64,000 bases of DNA from Jejudonia soesokkakensis (GCF_042664795.1 NZ_JBHTBN010000001.1:434001-498000), one strand, 5' to 3'; shown: positions 1 to 9,618, counted from the stretch's first letter. A program made the numbers and translations. The notes: generated from the letters alone by a model not told the origin.

Positions 1-121
1 AAGATGCGCAAGTGTTCTGGAGTACGAATTTCAGAATATAAGGGATGCTCTAAAAGTGTGTTTCGGTATGGAGTAATTCGGGAATTAATCTGCGAGATCA
101 TAGCTTTTTTTTACAAAAATA
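1..121. other. window edge, no assignable gene
   Basis: Two plus-strand frames are open from the left edge: one stops at 74-76 and another runs to about 142. Neither tail carries a motif I recognise, so I cannot say which, if any, is the end of a gene. The stretch ends in an A/T-rich run next to the hairpin at 122-151. Confidence 0.3.
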
Positions 122-151
122 AAAGCCTTTATCGAGGTGGATAAAGGCTTT
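122..151 (-). terminator. terminator of the rpsP-gcdH operon
   Basis: A 12-bp perfect inverted repeat (122-133 with 140-151) with a 6-nt loop lies 23 bp past the gcdH stop codon. On the minus strand it is followed by a U-rich run, so it reads as a rho-independent terminator. The T-poor plus-strand side makes it mainly a minus-strand terminator. Confidence 0.8.
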
Positions 152-173
152 GTGAAAAGTTTAATACAGCGTC

Positions 174-1352
174 CTATTTAAAGGCATTAAAACCAGTAAC
201 ATCCAGTCCTGTAATAAGTAAGTGAATGTCATGCGTGCCTTCGTAAGTAATGACACTTTCTAAGTTCATTGAGTGACGCATAATACTGTATTCACCAGTA
301 ATTCCCATACCACCCAACATTTGTCGTGCTTCTCTTGCAATTTTTATGGCGATTTCTACATTGTTACGTTTTGCCATAGATATTTGTGCAGAGGTAGCCT
401 TGTCTTCATTTTTAAGCTGTCCAAGTCGTAAAGAGAGAAGTTGTGCTTTTGTAATTTCTGTGATCATTTCGGCAAGTTTTTTTTGCTGCAATTGAAAAGC
501 ACCAATAGGTTTTCCAAATTGGATTCGCTCTTTAGAATATCGAAGGGCTGTATCATAGCAATCCATTGCTGCTCCAATGGCACCCCACGCAATTCCGTAG
601 CGAGCCGAATCCAAACATCCTAACGGAGCACCAAGTCCTGATTTGTTTGGCAATAAATTTTCCTTAGGGACTTTTACATCCTGAAAAATCAATTCTCCGG
701 TGGCACTGGCGCGTAACGACCATTTGTTATGAGTTTCTGGAGTGCTAAATCCTTCCATACCTCGTTCTACGATAAGTCCATGAATGCGGCCTTCTTCATT
801 TTTTGCCCATACCACAGCCACATCACAAAAAGGTGAATTTGAAATCCATAATTTAGCGCCATTCAATAGATAGTGATCCCCTTTATCTTTAAAATTGGTT
901 ACCATTCCGGCTGGATTACTTCCATGATCCGGCTCAGTTAATCCAAAAGATCCCATCCATTCTCCTGTAGCTAGTTTGGGTAGATATTTTTTGCGTTGTG
1001 CTTCATTTCCATATTTCCAGATAGGATACATTACTAGCGACGATTGTACAGATGCCGTACTACGCACACCACTATCACCACGCTCAATTTCCTGCATGAT
1101 CAATCCGTAGGAGATCTGGTCTAATCCGGCACCGCCATATTCAGTTGGGATGTAGGGTCCAAAGGCTCCAATTTCTGCTAATCCTGGGATGATAGATTTT
1201 GGGAATTCTGCTTTTTGTGCAGCTTCTTCTATAATTGGAGAGACATCACGTTTGACCCATGCTCGGGCAGCGTCACGAATTAATTTATGTTCTTCGGTAA
1301 GGAGATCGTCAATATTATAATAATCGGGTGCTTCAAATAGATCGGGCTTCAT
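174..1352 (-). CDS. gcdH: glutaryl-CoA dehydrogenase-type acyl-CoA dehydrogenase
   Basis: FAD-dependent acyl-CoA dehydrogenase of 392 residues. The strings MQEIERGDSG and SVQSSLVM, the FAD-binding FGLTEPDHGS, the RYGIAWG segment and the C-terminal TYEGTHDIH match the glutaryl-CoA dehydrogenase subgroup closely. The catalytic base would be Glu371 in that last motif. By family it oxidises and decarboxylates glutaryl-CoA to crotonyl-CoA in lysine and tryptophan breakdown. A longer reading frame extends upstream to 1568, but it overlaps trmN6 and its extra residues have no family likeness, so I take the ATG at 1352. It lies 50 bp after trmN6 and before a terminator, and is probably the last gene of the rpsP operon. 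Other short-chain acyl-CoA substrates cannot be excluded. Confidence 0.9.
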   Translation of the reverse strand: MKPDLFEAPDYYNIDDLLTEEHKLIRDAARAWVKRDVSPIIEEAAQKAEFPKSIIPGLAEIGAFGPYIPTEYGGAGLDQISYGLIMQEIERGDSGVRSTASVQSSLVMYPIWKYGNEAQRKKYLPKLATGEWMGSFGLTEPDHGSNPAGMVTNFKDKGDHYLLNGAKLWISNSPFCDVAVVWAKNEEGRIHGLIVERGMEGFSTPETHNKWSLRASATGELIFQDVKVPKENLLPNKSGLGAPLGCLDSARYGIAWGAIGAAMDCYDTALRYSKERIQFGKPIGAFQLQQKKLAEMITEITKAQLLSLRLGQLKNEDKATSAQISMAKRNNVEIAIKIAREARQMLGGMGITGEYSIMRHSMNLESVITYEGTHDIHLLITGLDVTGFNAFK

Positions 1353-1402
1353 GTAGAAAGATTTTATAGTGTTACAAATGTAAAAATCTGAATGGTAAAG
1401 AC

Positions 1403-2119
1403 CTACATTTTTAAGTAAAAATCCTGTACTAATTGGATGTATTCTGGAGTGTAATCGTGACGTGAATTTTCGATAACAAGAGAAGTTGTTTCTGTCTTTT
1501 TTTTCTGAAAGGAAAATGCCAGCATGGATCTTTTTACTTCGGAAGACGGAGTACCTTGTACATGACAAATTTTAAATGGAAATAAGTCACTTTCCGAAGC
1601 TAACGATATAAAACCCTCTTCTTCTTTCTTCGGAATAATTACTGAAAAAACACCTTCTTCAGAAAGCAAGTGCGCCACACAAACTAGCAAATGCTGGAAG
1701 GGGAGTGCGTCTGTAAACCTCGCCGTATCTCTTGCTTCGTCTGAAGATTTATAATCTTCAGAATAAAACGGCGGATTAGAGACAATCAAATCGTATGTTT
1801 CATCTATCTCACTGGCAAATTCCTGTACCGAAGCGTGGTAACAAAAAAGACGGTCTCCCCAGTGGGAATTTTCAAAATTTTCTGTGCATTGCTCATAGGC
1901 ATTATCATCAATTTCTATTGCATCAATAGTTTGGGCATCGCTTCTTTGGGCAAGTTGTAACGAAATAATTCCTGTGCCCGCACCTACATCGAGGATAGTA
2001 TTCGGATTTGAAGTAAGAGGCGTCCATGCGCCCAACAACACACCATCTGTGCCTATTTTCATGGCACATCGATCTTGGTCAACGGTAAATTGTTTAAATT
2101 GGAAGGGTTGAGGTTTCAT
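1403..2119 (-). CDS. trmN6: tRNA1(Val) adenine-37 N6-methyltransferase
   Basis: A 238-residue class I SAM-dependent methyltransferase. The SAM-binding motif I (ILDVGAGTG) lies at residues 42-50 and the N6-adenine catalytic motif NPPF at 115-118. The short N-terminal FKQFTVDQD...MKIGTDGVLLGAW stretch is typical of the YfiC/TrmN6 family, which methylates A37 of tRNA-Val. Its ATG overlaps the last base of the rimM stop codon (TAATG), which suggests translational coupling. Its setting with rimM and rpsP fits a role in translation. Confidence 0.88.
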   Translation of the reverse strand: MKPQPFQFKQFTVDQDRCAMKIGTDGVLLGAWTPLTSNPNTILDVGAGTGIISLQLAQRSDAQTIDAIEIDDNAYEQCTENFENSHWGDRLFCYHASVQEFASEIDETYDLIVSNPPFYSEDYKSSDEARDTARFTDALPFQHLLVCVAHLLSEEGVFSVIIPKKEEEGFISLASESDLFPFKICHVQGTPSSEVKRSMLAFSFQKKKTETTSLVIENSRHDYTPEYIQLVQDFYLKM

Positions 2120-2643
2120 TACAAATAAATCTCAATGAGTCCTGCAGGCACATCCAAATGGAGTATTTTATGTTCCCGATCTACTTTCTCAATAAATGAG
2201 TCATTTACTGGGATTAAAATTTCCTTTCCTTTAAAGTCAATGATAAAAAGGTGTTGCGCCGTAGCGTCGTTTACAGCAATAATTGTTCCCGCTTCGCCAA
2301 ATGTTTTATCTTTTACGGTAAAACCAATGATCTCATGATAGTAGAATTTATCACCTGTTAGGGGAGGTAAAGCGGTAAGTGGTAAGTAGAGTTCTTTGCC
2401 TATCAGGGCATCTGCATCTGCTTCATTAGCTACTTCTTCAAATTGAACGCGAAGCAGTAATGATTTATGAAGGGAGCTACTTTCAATAAAAAATGGAATC
2501 AGTGATTTGTGTTGTTCCACAAGTACTGATTCCATTCCTAAAAATTGTTCGGGTTCGTCTGTATCAAGTTTGATTAAGAGTTCGCCCTTAAAACTGTATT
2601 TCTTAACGATTTTGCCAACGAAGAAACAATCCTTCTTTTGCAT
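2119..2643 (-). CDS. rimM: ribosome maturation factor RimM
   Basis: A 174-residue protein with the RimM layout. The N-terminal beta-barrel opens with FFVGKIVKKYSFKGELLIK. The C-terminal PRC-barrel contains the YYHEIIGF segment and a GTI...IPVNDSFIEKVD ending. RimM binds ribosomal protein S19 and helps assemble the head of the 30S subunit. The gene sits 12 bp downstream of rpsP, the conserved rpsP-rimM order of many bacteria, and shares one base with trmN6. Confidence 0.95.
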   Translation of the reverse strand: MQKKDCFFVGKIVKKYSFKGELLIKLDTDEPEQFLGMESVLVEQHKSLIPFFIESSSLHKSLLLRVQFEEVANEADADALIGKELYLPLTALPPLTGDKFYYHEIIGFTVKDKTFGEAGTIIAVNDATAQHLFIIDFKGKEILIPVNDSFIEKVDREHKILHLDVPAGLIEIYL

Positions 2644-2655
2644 ATCGCTTTAGAT

Positions 2656-3267
2656 TTACTCTTCTTCTTTCTTAGCTTCTGCAGCTGGTTCGGCCGGAGC
2701 TTCTTCTTTAGCAGGAGCATCTTCTGCAGCAGCTTCAGCGGCAACAGCATCGATAGACGTGTCTTCGGCTACAGCTTCTTCAGTTGTTTCGGCAGCTTCG
2801 GGAGCAGCTTCTTCAACTACAGGAGCATTGGCAGCGATACGCGCTTCGTTAGTTGCTTTTTCAGCAGCAAGAGCTTCAGCTTTCGCTTTTTCCTCTGCGT
2901 CAGATAATTTTCCTTTTTTAGCTTCTACAGCTTTTGCTTTTTCTTCTAACCAAGCATTGAATTTGTTCTCTGCTTGTTCTTCGGTTAAAGCACCTTTACG
3001 TACACCACCAGCTAAATGATTTTTCATCATTACACCTTTGTAAGATAAAATTGCTCTAGCAGTATCTGTAGGTTGTGCTCCGTTTTGAAGCCACTTTACA
3101 GAACTATCCATGTCTAATTCGATATGAGCTGGGTTAACGTTTGGATTGTAAACACCTAATTTTTCAAGATATTTACCATCTCTTTTTGCGCGGGCATCTG
3201 CCGCCACGATCCAGTAAAAAGGTTTTCCTTTTTTACCGTGTCTTTGTAGTCTGATTTTTACAGGCAT
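2656..3267 (-). CDS. rpsP: 30S ribosomal protein bS16 with long acidic tail
   Basis: Residues 1 to about 80 are ribosomal protein S16 (MPVKIRLQRHGKKGKPFYWIV, then DARAKRDGKYLEKLG). The remaining 120 or so residues are a low-complexity Ala/Glu/Lys extension ending in repeated EEAPAEPAAEA-like blocks. Total length is 203 residues against about 80-90 in Proteobacteria; extended S16 proteins are common in Bacteroidota. The tail probably projects from the 30S surface, and its function is unknown. It is the first gene of the rpsP-rimM-trmN6-gcdH set and has a good promoter at 3337-3368. Confidence 0.96.
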   Translation of the reverse strand: MPVKIRLQRHGKKGKPFYWIVAADARAKRDGKYLEKLGVYNPNVNPAHIELDMDSSVKWLQNGAQPTDTARAILSYKGVMMKNHLAGGVRKGALTEEQAENKFNAWLEEKAKAVEAKKGKLSDAEEKAKAEALAAEKATNEARIAANAPVVEEAAPEAAETTEEAVAEDTSIDAVAAEAAAEDAPAKEEAPAEPAAEAKKEEE

Positions 3268-3336
3268 AAAAATTAATTTTTGAAGTTCACGACTTCAGTT
3301 ATAATTTAATAGTTTAATCTCCGTTTAAGGAGCCGG

Positions 3337-3368
3337 CAAAGATACTATATTTTTTTTCTGAAAGTCAA
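3337..3368 (-). promoter_or_regulatory. promoter of the rpsP operon
   Basis: Read on the minus strand there is a TTG at 3366-3368, a 21-bp spacer and TATCTTTG at 3337-3344. The latter matches the Bacteroidota -7 consensus TAnnTTTG. It lies 70 bp upstream of the rpsP start. Confidence 0.65.
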
Positions 3369-3420
3369 TAGATTAAACTTTTTCTTTTACATTTGTCACA
3401 TAACCTTTATGACCCCAATC

Positions 3421-4230
3421 ATGATACAACGTTTTTTACTCGCAATACTCACCTTAACAGTTATTTGTAGCTGCGAAGACATTGAAGATAATACACCTGC
3501 TTTACAGGGAGAATTTAACAATGGTTTCTTCCAGGCAATCGATGCTCGTGCGATAAGAAATGAAAACGGTAGTTTTTTAATTCAGGGCGTTACTCAGACT
3601 GAAACATTGACTATTTTTATTAATAATGGAGGAGCTAACACGTATCCATTAGGTGAAAATAGGCCCAACTATGCCAGTTTTGAAAATGCTTCTGGAAACT
3701 TATATATTACTAATCCCGAAGGAGGTGGTTCGGTTGAAGTAACACGTTTTGATACAAGCGCAGGAGTAATTTCAGGAACTTTTAAGTTTCGAGCGGTACT
3801 AGAAGGTATCGATACGTTAAGCGTGCAAAACGGAGTATTTTTTGAAGTTCCCTTTAACAGAGAGCAGGATATTGATAATGGACAGACCCAGGTGGCGGGT
3901 ACATTTGTAGCCCGAGTAGACGGCCAACCCTATAATCCTTTTACAATAACAGCATCGAGCACACTTAATTCTGTGGTAGTAACAGGTTCAACAACCTCTA
4001 GAAGTATTAGGATTGAGGTCCCTTTGGATGCTGAACTGGGAACTTACTCGCTACCAACTTCAGGTTTTTTAGCCAGTTATATGGATAATACTCTTAATGA
4101 GCAGGCTATAGAAGGAAATATTACCATCTTTGAAAACAATCCAACGACAAAAAAATTAAAAGGTACTTTTGCTTTTCGAACTGATTCCAAACTAATTGAG
4201 CAGGGACAATTTAGTGTAACCTACTTTTAA
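3421..4230 (+). CDS. exported lipoprotein, DUF6252-like
   Basis: Predicted lipoprotein of about 269 residues from the ATG at 3421; an in-frame ATG at 3409 would add four residues. A hydrophobic N-terminus (FLLAILTLTVICSC) ends in a lipobox Cys. The mature part is Gly/Asn/Thr-rich beta-type sequence in two similar halves. The second half (FVARVDGQPYNP..., STLNSVVVTGST) resembles a lipoprotein family common in Flavobacteriia, which I recall as DUF6252. No catalytic motif is visible. The gene is monocistronic and followed by a strong terminator. Confidence 0.7.
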   Translation: MIQRFLLAILTLTVICSCEDIEDNTPALQGEFNNGFFQAIDARAIRNENGSFLIQGVTQTETLTIFINNGGANTYPLGENRPNYASFENASGNLYITNPEGGGSVEVTRFDTSAGVISGTFKFRAVLEGIDTLSVQNGVFFEVPFNREQDIDNGQTQVAGTFVARVDGQPYNPFTITASSTLNSVVVTGSTTSRSIRIEVPLDAELGTYSLPTSGFLASYMDNTLNEQAIEGNITIFENNPTTKKLKGTFAFRTDSKLIEQGQFSVTYF

Positions 4231-4249
4231 AACACGCTTTATCTAAAAG

Positions 4250-4273
4250 AAAAACCGCTTTTAAGCGGTTTTT
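4250..4273 (+). terminator. rho-independent terminator
   Basis: An 11-bp GC-centred stem (4250-4260 with 4263-4273) is followed by a T-run, 20 bp after the lipoprotein stop codon. Confidence 0.88.
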
Positions 4274-4467
4274 TTGTTAAATAGAATTAACGTTACTACA
4301 TCATTATTTGTTATAAAGTTAAACCCTGTTAAGTTCTATTAAGCTTAGGTTAATAATTTGTGAGGCCCCACAAATAATGGTATATTAGAGTATATCGAAA
4401 TAAAGAAAAGCAAAGCATCTTTTCGATTTTTTAAAAATCGCTTTGTACATTAAATGAACGAGATATT

Positions 4468-4917
4468 ATGAGTTATACAGAAAAAATGTCAAATAGAATT
4501 AACGAACTACTAACAAAAAACTATGATGCCGAAGCTGGGTATAAAAAGGCTGCAGAAATTGTGGAAAATCCACAATTAAAGCAATTCTTCGAAACACAGG
4601 CGCAACACCGTTACGATTTTGGACATGAACTTAAGACTGAAATCAGAAATATGGGCGAAACTCCCGAAAAAGGTACAAGCTTTAAAGGGGATGCTCACAG
4701 AACTTGGATGGACATCAAATCTACTTTTACTTCAAATGATGAAGAAGCAATTTTAAATGAAGTAACTAGAGGAGAGAAAGCAGCTGTGGAAGAATATAAA
4801 GAAGTAATGAATGATACAACCTTGCCGCCAACCACAAAATCTATCCTGTCAAAGCAAGTTTCAAACATTGAAAACACTTTGAACAATGTGAAAAATTTTG
4901 AAGCAGTTATATCCTAA
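4468..4917 (+). CDS. PA2169-type four-helix-bundle protein (DUF2383)
   Basis: A 149-residue, all-helical, charged protein without a signal peptide. The pattern LNELLTKNYDAEAGYKKAAE, then FFETQAQHRYDFGHEL, then EILNEVTRGEKAAVEEYKEV-like repeats is that of the ferritin-like DUF2383/PA2169 family. In Bacteroidota these proteins are often linked to stress, but their biochemistry is not settled. A hairpin-forming 17-bp palindrome lies at 4424-4440 in the leader, and a clean terminator follows. Nothing suggests an operon. Confidence 0.8.
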   Translation: MSYTEKMSNRINELLTKNYDAEAGYKKAAEIVENPQLKQFFETQAQHRYDFGHELKTEIRNMGETPEKGTSFKGDAHRTWMDIKSTFTSNDEEAILNEVTRGEKAAVEEYKEVMNDTTLPPTTKSILSKQVSNIENTLNNVKNFEAVIS

Positions 4918-4940
4918 TATAGATTGCTATGAAAAAGAAG

Positions 4941-4970
4941 AGACCGAAAGAGATTTCGGTCTTTTTTTTG
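4941..4970 (+). terminator. rho-independent terminator
   Basis: A 9-bp stem (4941-4949 with 4954-4962), a GAGA tetraloop and eight T residues end the DUF2383 gene. Confidence 0.9.
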
Positions 4971-5117
4971 TTTGTAATTGAACTTTTGTGAACAACTCTT
5001 TATAAAAAGAACTGGTTAAAAGAGCCATCTTTTCTATTTTTACTTCAAAAGGAATTGTCTTCTTTTTTGGTTTGTAGTTTTATCAAATTACAATCACTAT
5101 TCTTAATATACCTGTTT

Positions 5118-8100
5118 ATGTTTTTAATCTTCGATACCGAAACTACTGGCTTGCCGCGTAACTGGAATGCACCGCTAACCGATAATGATAACTGGCCGCG
5201 CTGTATTCAAATTGCATGGCAACTCCATGATGCGATGGGAAAAGTGATTGAACATGAAGATTATCTGGTAAAACCCGACGGATTTAATATTCCGTTTGAT
5301 GCCGAAAAGATTCATGGAATCTCGACCGAACTCGCCGAAGCAGAAGGTATCCAGCTTAGCGAGATGATGGCTAAGTTTCAAGAAGCTTTATCTAAGACAA
5401 AATTTATCGTGGGTCAAAATGTGGGATTTGATCTCAATATTATGGGTGCCGAGTTTTTACGTCTCGGATTGGAAAATCCGTTGCCAGAATTTCCACTGTT
5501 AGATACCTGTACTGAAACGACCGCGCAATTATGTCAAATTCCCGGAGGTCGCGGCGGAAAATTTAAATTACCAACACTTTCAGAATTACACGAGTTTCTT
5601 TTTTCTGAAGCCTTTGCCGAAGCACACAACGCTACAGCAGATGTTGAGGCAACCACGCGTTGCTTTTTTGAATTGGTGCGTCGACAAATCTATACTGTAG
5701 AAGAATTAGACGTGCAGCCGGATTATTTCGAAAATTTTTCCGAAGCAAATCCACAGGAGATTGAACTCATTGGGCTCAAGCATATTAATCTCAAAAAAGC
5801 TTCAGCAAAAATTCGGAAAGAGCTGGAAGCGCAGGAGGATACACAAGAAATTTCTTCCGAAGAAATTAAAGAAAACCTTGAAGTTCTAGAGGACGCTCCT
5901 TTTGCACATTTACATAATCATTCGCAGTTTTCTATCCTTCAGTCTACCTCCAGCACACAGGATTTAGTGAATGCTGCCATAGCCGACAATCAGCCAGCGG
6001 TTGCGATTACAGACAGCGGAAATATGATGGGTGCCTTTCATTTTACCAGAGCTGTGAATAATTATAATGCAGGACTGGCCGAAAATGAAAAACATAAAGC
6101 CCTAAAAGCTATAGTAGGATGCGAATTTTTTGTTTGTGAAGATCATACCAACAAGTCACATAAAGACAATGGATATCAGATCGTTTTACTTGCCAAAAAT
6201 AAAAATGGGTATCACAATCTGGCGAAAATGGCGAGTATCGCCTATGTTAACGGGTTTTATTATGTGCCGCGAATCGACAAAGAAGTCATTAAAAAGTATA
6301 AAGAAGATGTCATTGTGCTATCCGGAAGTATGTATGGCGAAGTTTCCAGTAAGATCCTTAATATTGGAGAAAATCAGGCAGAAGAAGCACTGCTGTGGTG
6401 GAAAACTGAATTTGGTGATGATTTCTATCTAGAGATCATGCGTCACAATCAAGAGGATGAAAACCGAGTTAATGATACGTTGGTAGCGTTTTCTAAAAAA
6501 CATAATGTGAAATTGGTCGCTGCCAATAACACCTACTATATCGACAAGAAAAGTGCTAACGCGCATGATATCTTACTCTGTGTAAAGGATGGTGAAAAGC
6601 AGGCAACGCCTATAGGTCGTGGTCGTGGCTATCGCTACGGATTGCCAAATCAAGAATATTATTTTAAGTCTCAAAAGGAGATGAAATTGGTATTCAAAGA
6701 TTTGCCAGAGGCGATTAGTTCTATTTCTGAAATTATTGAAAAGGTTGAGTCCTATTCGCTACAACGGGACGTATTACTTCCCAAGTTTGATATTCCTGAA
6801 GCCTTTAAAGTTGCCGAAGATGAATTGGACGGCGGAAAAAGAGGCGAAAATGCATATCTGAAGCACCTCACGTTTGAGGGCGCTAAAAAACGATATGGAG
6901 ATCTTTCCGAAGCCATTGAAGAGCGAATCAATTTTGAGCTGGAGGTTATTGAAAATACAGGCTATCCAGGCTACTTTTTGATCACCGAAGATTTTATTCG
7001 CGAAGCCAGAAATATGGATGTTTCGGTGGGTCCGGGACGTGGTTCGGCTGCAGGTTCCGTGGTTGCTTATTGCTTGTGGATTACCAACATTGACCCGATT
7101 AAGTACGACCTGCTTTTTGAGCGTTTTTTAAATCCAGATCGTGTGAGTATGCCCGACATCGATATCGACTTTGATGATGAAGGCCGAAGTCGCGTGATGG
7201 ACTATGTGATCAATAAATACGGAAGCAATCAGGTGGCACAAATTATTACCTACGGAACCATGGCGGCAAAATCTTCCATTCGGGATACAGCGAGGGTGCT
7301 GGATCTTCCGTTAAATGATGCCGACAGAATTGCGAAGTTGATTCCGAATATGACCAAACTGAATAAGATTTTTGGGATGAGCGATCAGGAATTACGAAGT
7401 AAATTCCGAAGTGACGAATTGCCTAAAGTGAATGAACTGTTAACGCTTTCAGAGGGAACAGGTCTTGATTCTGAAACTATTAATCAGGCAAAAGTATTGG
7501 AAGGTTCGGTTCGAAACACAGGAATTCATGCCTGTGGAGTGATTATTACCCCTAGTGATATTACCGATTTTGTTCCTGTAGCCACAGCTAAAGACAGTGA
7601 TTTGTATGTAACCCAGTTTGATAATTCGGTGGTAGAAGATGCAGGATTACTGAAAATGGATTTTCTGGGATTAAAAACTTTGACACTGATCAAAGACACG
7701 GTTAAAATTGTTAAACATAAGCATAATGTTATTCTGGATCCGGATACTTTTCCGTTGGATGATGAAAAGACCTATGAGTTATTCCAAAGAGGGGAAACCG
7801 TAGGGATCTTTCAGTATGAAAGTGGTGGGATGCAAAAACACATGAAGGATTTAAAGCCTACGGTGTTTGCCGATTTGATTGCGATGAACGCCTTGTACCG
7901 TCCTGGACCTATGGAATATATTCCGAGTTTTATTCGACGAAAGCATGGCGACGAAGAGATAGCGTATGACCTTCCGGCAATGGAAGAATACCTAAAGGAA
8001 ACCTACGGAATTACGGTCTACCAGGAGCAGGTGATGTTACTCTCGCAGAAGCTGGCAGATTTCAGTAAAGGTGATGCTGATGTACTTCGGAAAGCGATGG

Positions 8101-9470
8101 GGAAGAAACAAAAAGCGGTACTTGATAAAATGAAGCCTCGTTTTATTGAAAATGCTTCTGAAAAAGGCCACGATCCTGAAAAATTAGAAAAGATTTGGAA
8201 AGATTGGGAAGCCTTTGCGAGCTATGCGTTTAACAAGTCGCACTCTACCTGTTATGCATGGATTGCCTATCAAACAGCCTATCTCAAAGCTCACTATCCC
8301 GCCGAATATATGGCAGCTGTACTCAGTAATAACATGAACGACATCAAACAGGTGACATTCTTTATGGAAGAATGTAAGCGTATGGGGCTGGAAGTATTGG
8401 GCCCAGATGTGAATGAATCATTCTATAAGTTTACTGTAAATGACAGAGGTGCAGTACGCTTTGGGATGGGAGCCATTAAAGGCGTAGGAGGAAATGCAGT
8501 AGCAACGATCGTGGAACATCGTAAAGATGGAAAGTATAAATCGATCTTTGATTTGGCGAAGAGTATAGATTTGCGTTCAGCCAATAAAAAGGCCTTTGAA
8601 AATTTAGCATTAGCTGGCGGATTTGACAGTTTTGATACGCACCGTGCGCAATACTTGCATGACGATGGAGATGGAGTAATGTTTTTGGAAAAAGTATTAA
8701 AGTATGCGAATAAATATCAGGAAACGCAGAATAGCAGTCAGGTGAGTTTGTTTGGCGACGCCAGTGAAGTACAAATTCCAGAACCCGAAGTGCCTCCATG
8801 TGAAGAATGGGGTGCCATGAAAAAGCTGAAATTAGAAAAGGAAGTGGTGGGAGTCTACATTTCTGGCCATCCATTAGACACCTTTAAAACCGAAATGAAG
8901 AGTTTTACAAACTGCAAGGTTTCCGAATTTAATAATCTGGAAAAATATGTGAACCGAGAATTGTGCTTTGGGGGGATTGTGACCGATGTGCAGCATAGAG
9001 AAAGTAAGGCAGGAAAAGGCTGGGCGTTGTTTACGGTGGAGGATTATGAGGATAGTTATGAGTTTCGGATTTTTGGCGAAGAATATTTAAAGTGGCGTCA
9101 TTTTTTAATTCCAAATAGTTTTATCTATGGGAGAGTTTTTGTAAAAGAAGGCTGGACCAACAGAGATACTGGTAAAAAAGGCGAACCAAGATTACAGTAT
9201 AACAGCATGCAGTTGTTGCATGACGTGATGGACAGTCAGGCGCGAAAATTAACCCTACAAATTCCAATAGAACAACTGGAAGAAGGAAAGATAGATAGCT
9301 TAAAAGAATTGTTCGATTCGCACAAAGGGGATAAGCAATTGCATTTTACGATTTATGAAGTAGAAAATAAAGTAAAGCTCAATATGCCCAGCCGAAAGCA
9401 AAAAATACATATTTGCAATGAGTTGCTGGACGAGTTAAAACGAGTGGGGGTAAAGTTTAGGTTGAATTAA
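5118..9470 (+). CDS. dnaE: DNA polymerase III alpha subunit with fused proofreading exonuclease
   Basis: Replicative C-family polymerase of 1450 residues, about 290 longer than E. coli DnaE. Residues 1-185 form a DnaQ-like DEDDh 3'-5' exonuclease: Asp6/Glu8 in FDTETTG, then VGFDLNIMG, then HNATADVEAT. A PHP domain starts near residue 262 (HLHNHSQFS, metal-binding His kept). The polymerase palm follows, with GPGRGSAAG and the catalytic aspartates 680 and 682 in PDIDIDFDD. Next come the fingers and helix-hairpin-helix, and a C-terminal OB fold. The frame extends upstream to 5055, but the exonuclease begins exactly at the ATG at 5118. Synthesis and proofreading therefore sit on one chain. The gene stands alone on the strand. 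Confidence 0.97.
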   Translation: MFLIFDTETTGLPRNWNAPLTDNDNWPRCIQIAWQLHDAMGKVIEHEDYLVKPDGFNIPFDAEKIHGISTELAEAEGIQLSEMMAKFQEALSKTKFIVGQNVGFDLNIMGAEFLRLGLENPLPEFPLLDTCTETTAQLCQIPGGRGGKFKLPTLSELHEFLFSEAFAEAHNATADVEATTRCFFELVRRQIYTVEELDVQPDYFENFSEANPQEIELIGLKHINLKKASAKIRKELEAQEDTQEISSEEIKENLEVLEDAPFAHLHNHSQFSILQSTSSTQDLVNAAIADNQPAVAITDSGNMMGAFHFTRAVNNYNAGLAENEKHKALKAIVGCEFFVCEDHTNKSHKDNGYQIVLLAKNKNGYHNLAKMASIAYVNGFYYVPRIDKEVIKKYKEDVIVLSGSMYGEVSSKILNIGENQAEEALLWWKTEFGDDFYLEIMRHNQEDENRVNDTLVAFSKKHNVKLVAANNTYYIDKKSANAHDILLCVKDGEKQATPIGRGRGYRYGLPNQEYYFKSQKEMKLVFKDLPEAISSISEIIEKVESYSLQRDVLLPKFDIPEAFKVAEDELDGGKRGENAYLKHLTFEGAKKRYGDLSEAIEERINFELEVIENTGYPGYFLITEDFIREARNMDVSVGPGRGSAAGSVVAYCLWITNIDPIKYDLLFERFLNPDRVSMPDIDIDFDDEGRSRVMDYVINKYGSNQVAQIITYGTMAAKSSIRDTARVLDLPLNDADRIAKLIPNMTKLNKIFGMSDQELRSKFRSDELPKVNELLTLSEGTGLDSETINQAKVLEGSVRNTGIHACGVIITPSDITDFVPVATAKDSDLYVTQFDNSVVEDAGLLKMDFLGLKTLTLIKDTVKIVKHKHNVILDPDTFPLDDEKTYELFQRGETVGIFQYESGGMQKHMKDLKPTVFADLIAMNALYRPGPMEYIPSFIRRKHGDEEIAYDLPAMEEYLKETYGITVYQEQVMLLSQKLADFSKGDADVLRKAMGKKQKAVLDKMKPRFIENASEKGHDPEKLEKIWKDWEAFASYAFNKSHSTCYAWIAYQTAYLKAHYPAEYMAAVLSNNMNDIKQVTFFMEECKRMGLEVLGPDVNESFYKFTVNDRGAVRFGMGAIKGVGGNAVATIVEHRKDGKYKSIFDLAKSIDLRSANKKAFENLALAGGFDSFDTHRAQYLHDDGDGVMFLEKVLKYANKYQETQNSSQVSLFGDASEVQIPEPEVPPCEEWGAMKKLKLEKEVVGVYISGHPLDTFKTEMKSFTNCKVSEFNNLEKYVNRELCFGGIVTDVQHRESKAGKGWALFTVEDYEDSYEFRIFGEEYLKWRHFLIPNSFIYGRVFVKEGWTNRDTGKKGEPRLQYNSMQLLHDVMDSQARKLTLQIPIEQLEEGKIDSLKELFDSHKGDKQLHFTIYEVENKVKLNMPSRKQKIHICNELLDELKRVGVKFRLN

Positions 9471-9585
9471 GAATAAAGCCCTAATTTATCTATTTCATAT
9501 TAAACAAATTTTACGCATAGTTTTCACTTCCCTAACCCAACATAGGTATTCACTCATTATGGCTTGTAAACCAAGGTGCCTATTT

Positions 9586-9613
9586 TATAGTTTTAGTTTG
9601 AATTAAAACTATA
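9586..9613. promoter_or_regulatory. inverted repeat before the start codon at 9619
   Basis: Two perfect 10-bp arms (9586-9595 and 9604-9613) are separated by 8 bp and end 5 bp before the ATG. It could be an operator or a hairpin covering the translation start. No function is known. Confidence 0.45.
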
Positions 9614-9618
9614 CCATC

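Noticed and set aside
1353..1568. N-terminal extension of the acyl-CoA dehydrogenase
   Set aside because: The additional 72 residues overlap trmN6 and have no likeness to the family; the ATG at 1352 gives the usual length.
2638..3019. Ser/Phe- and Ala/Ser-rich plus-strand frames over rpsP
   Set aside because: They are the antisense of the Ala/Glu-rich tail of S16, a typical low-complexity artefact.
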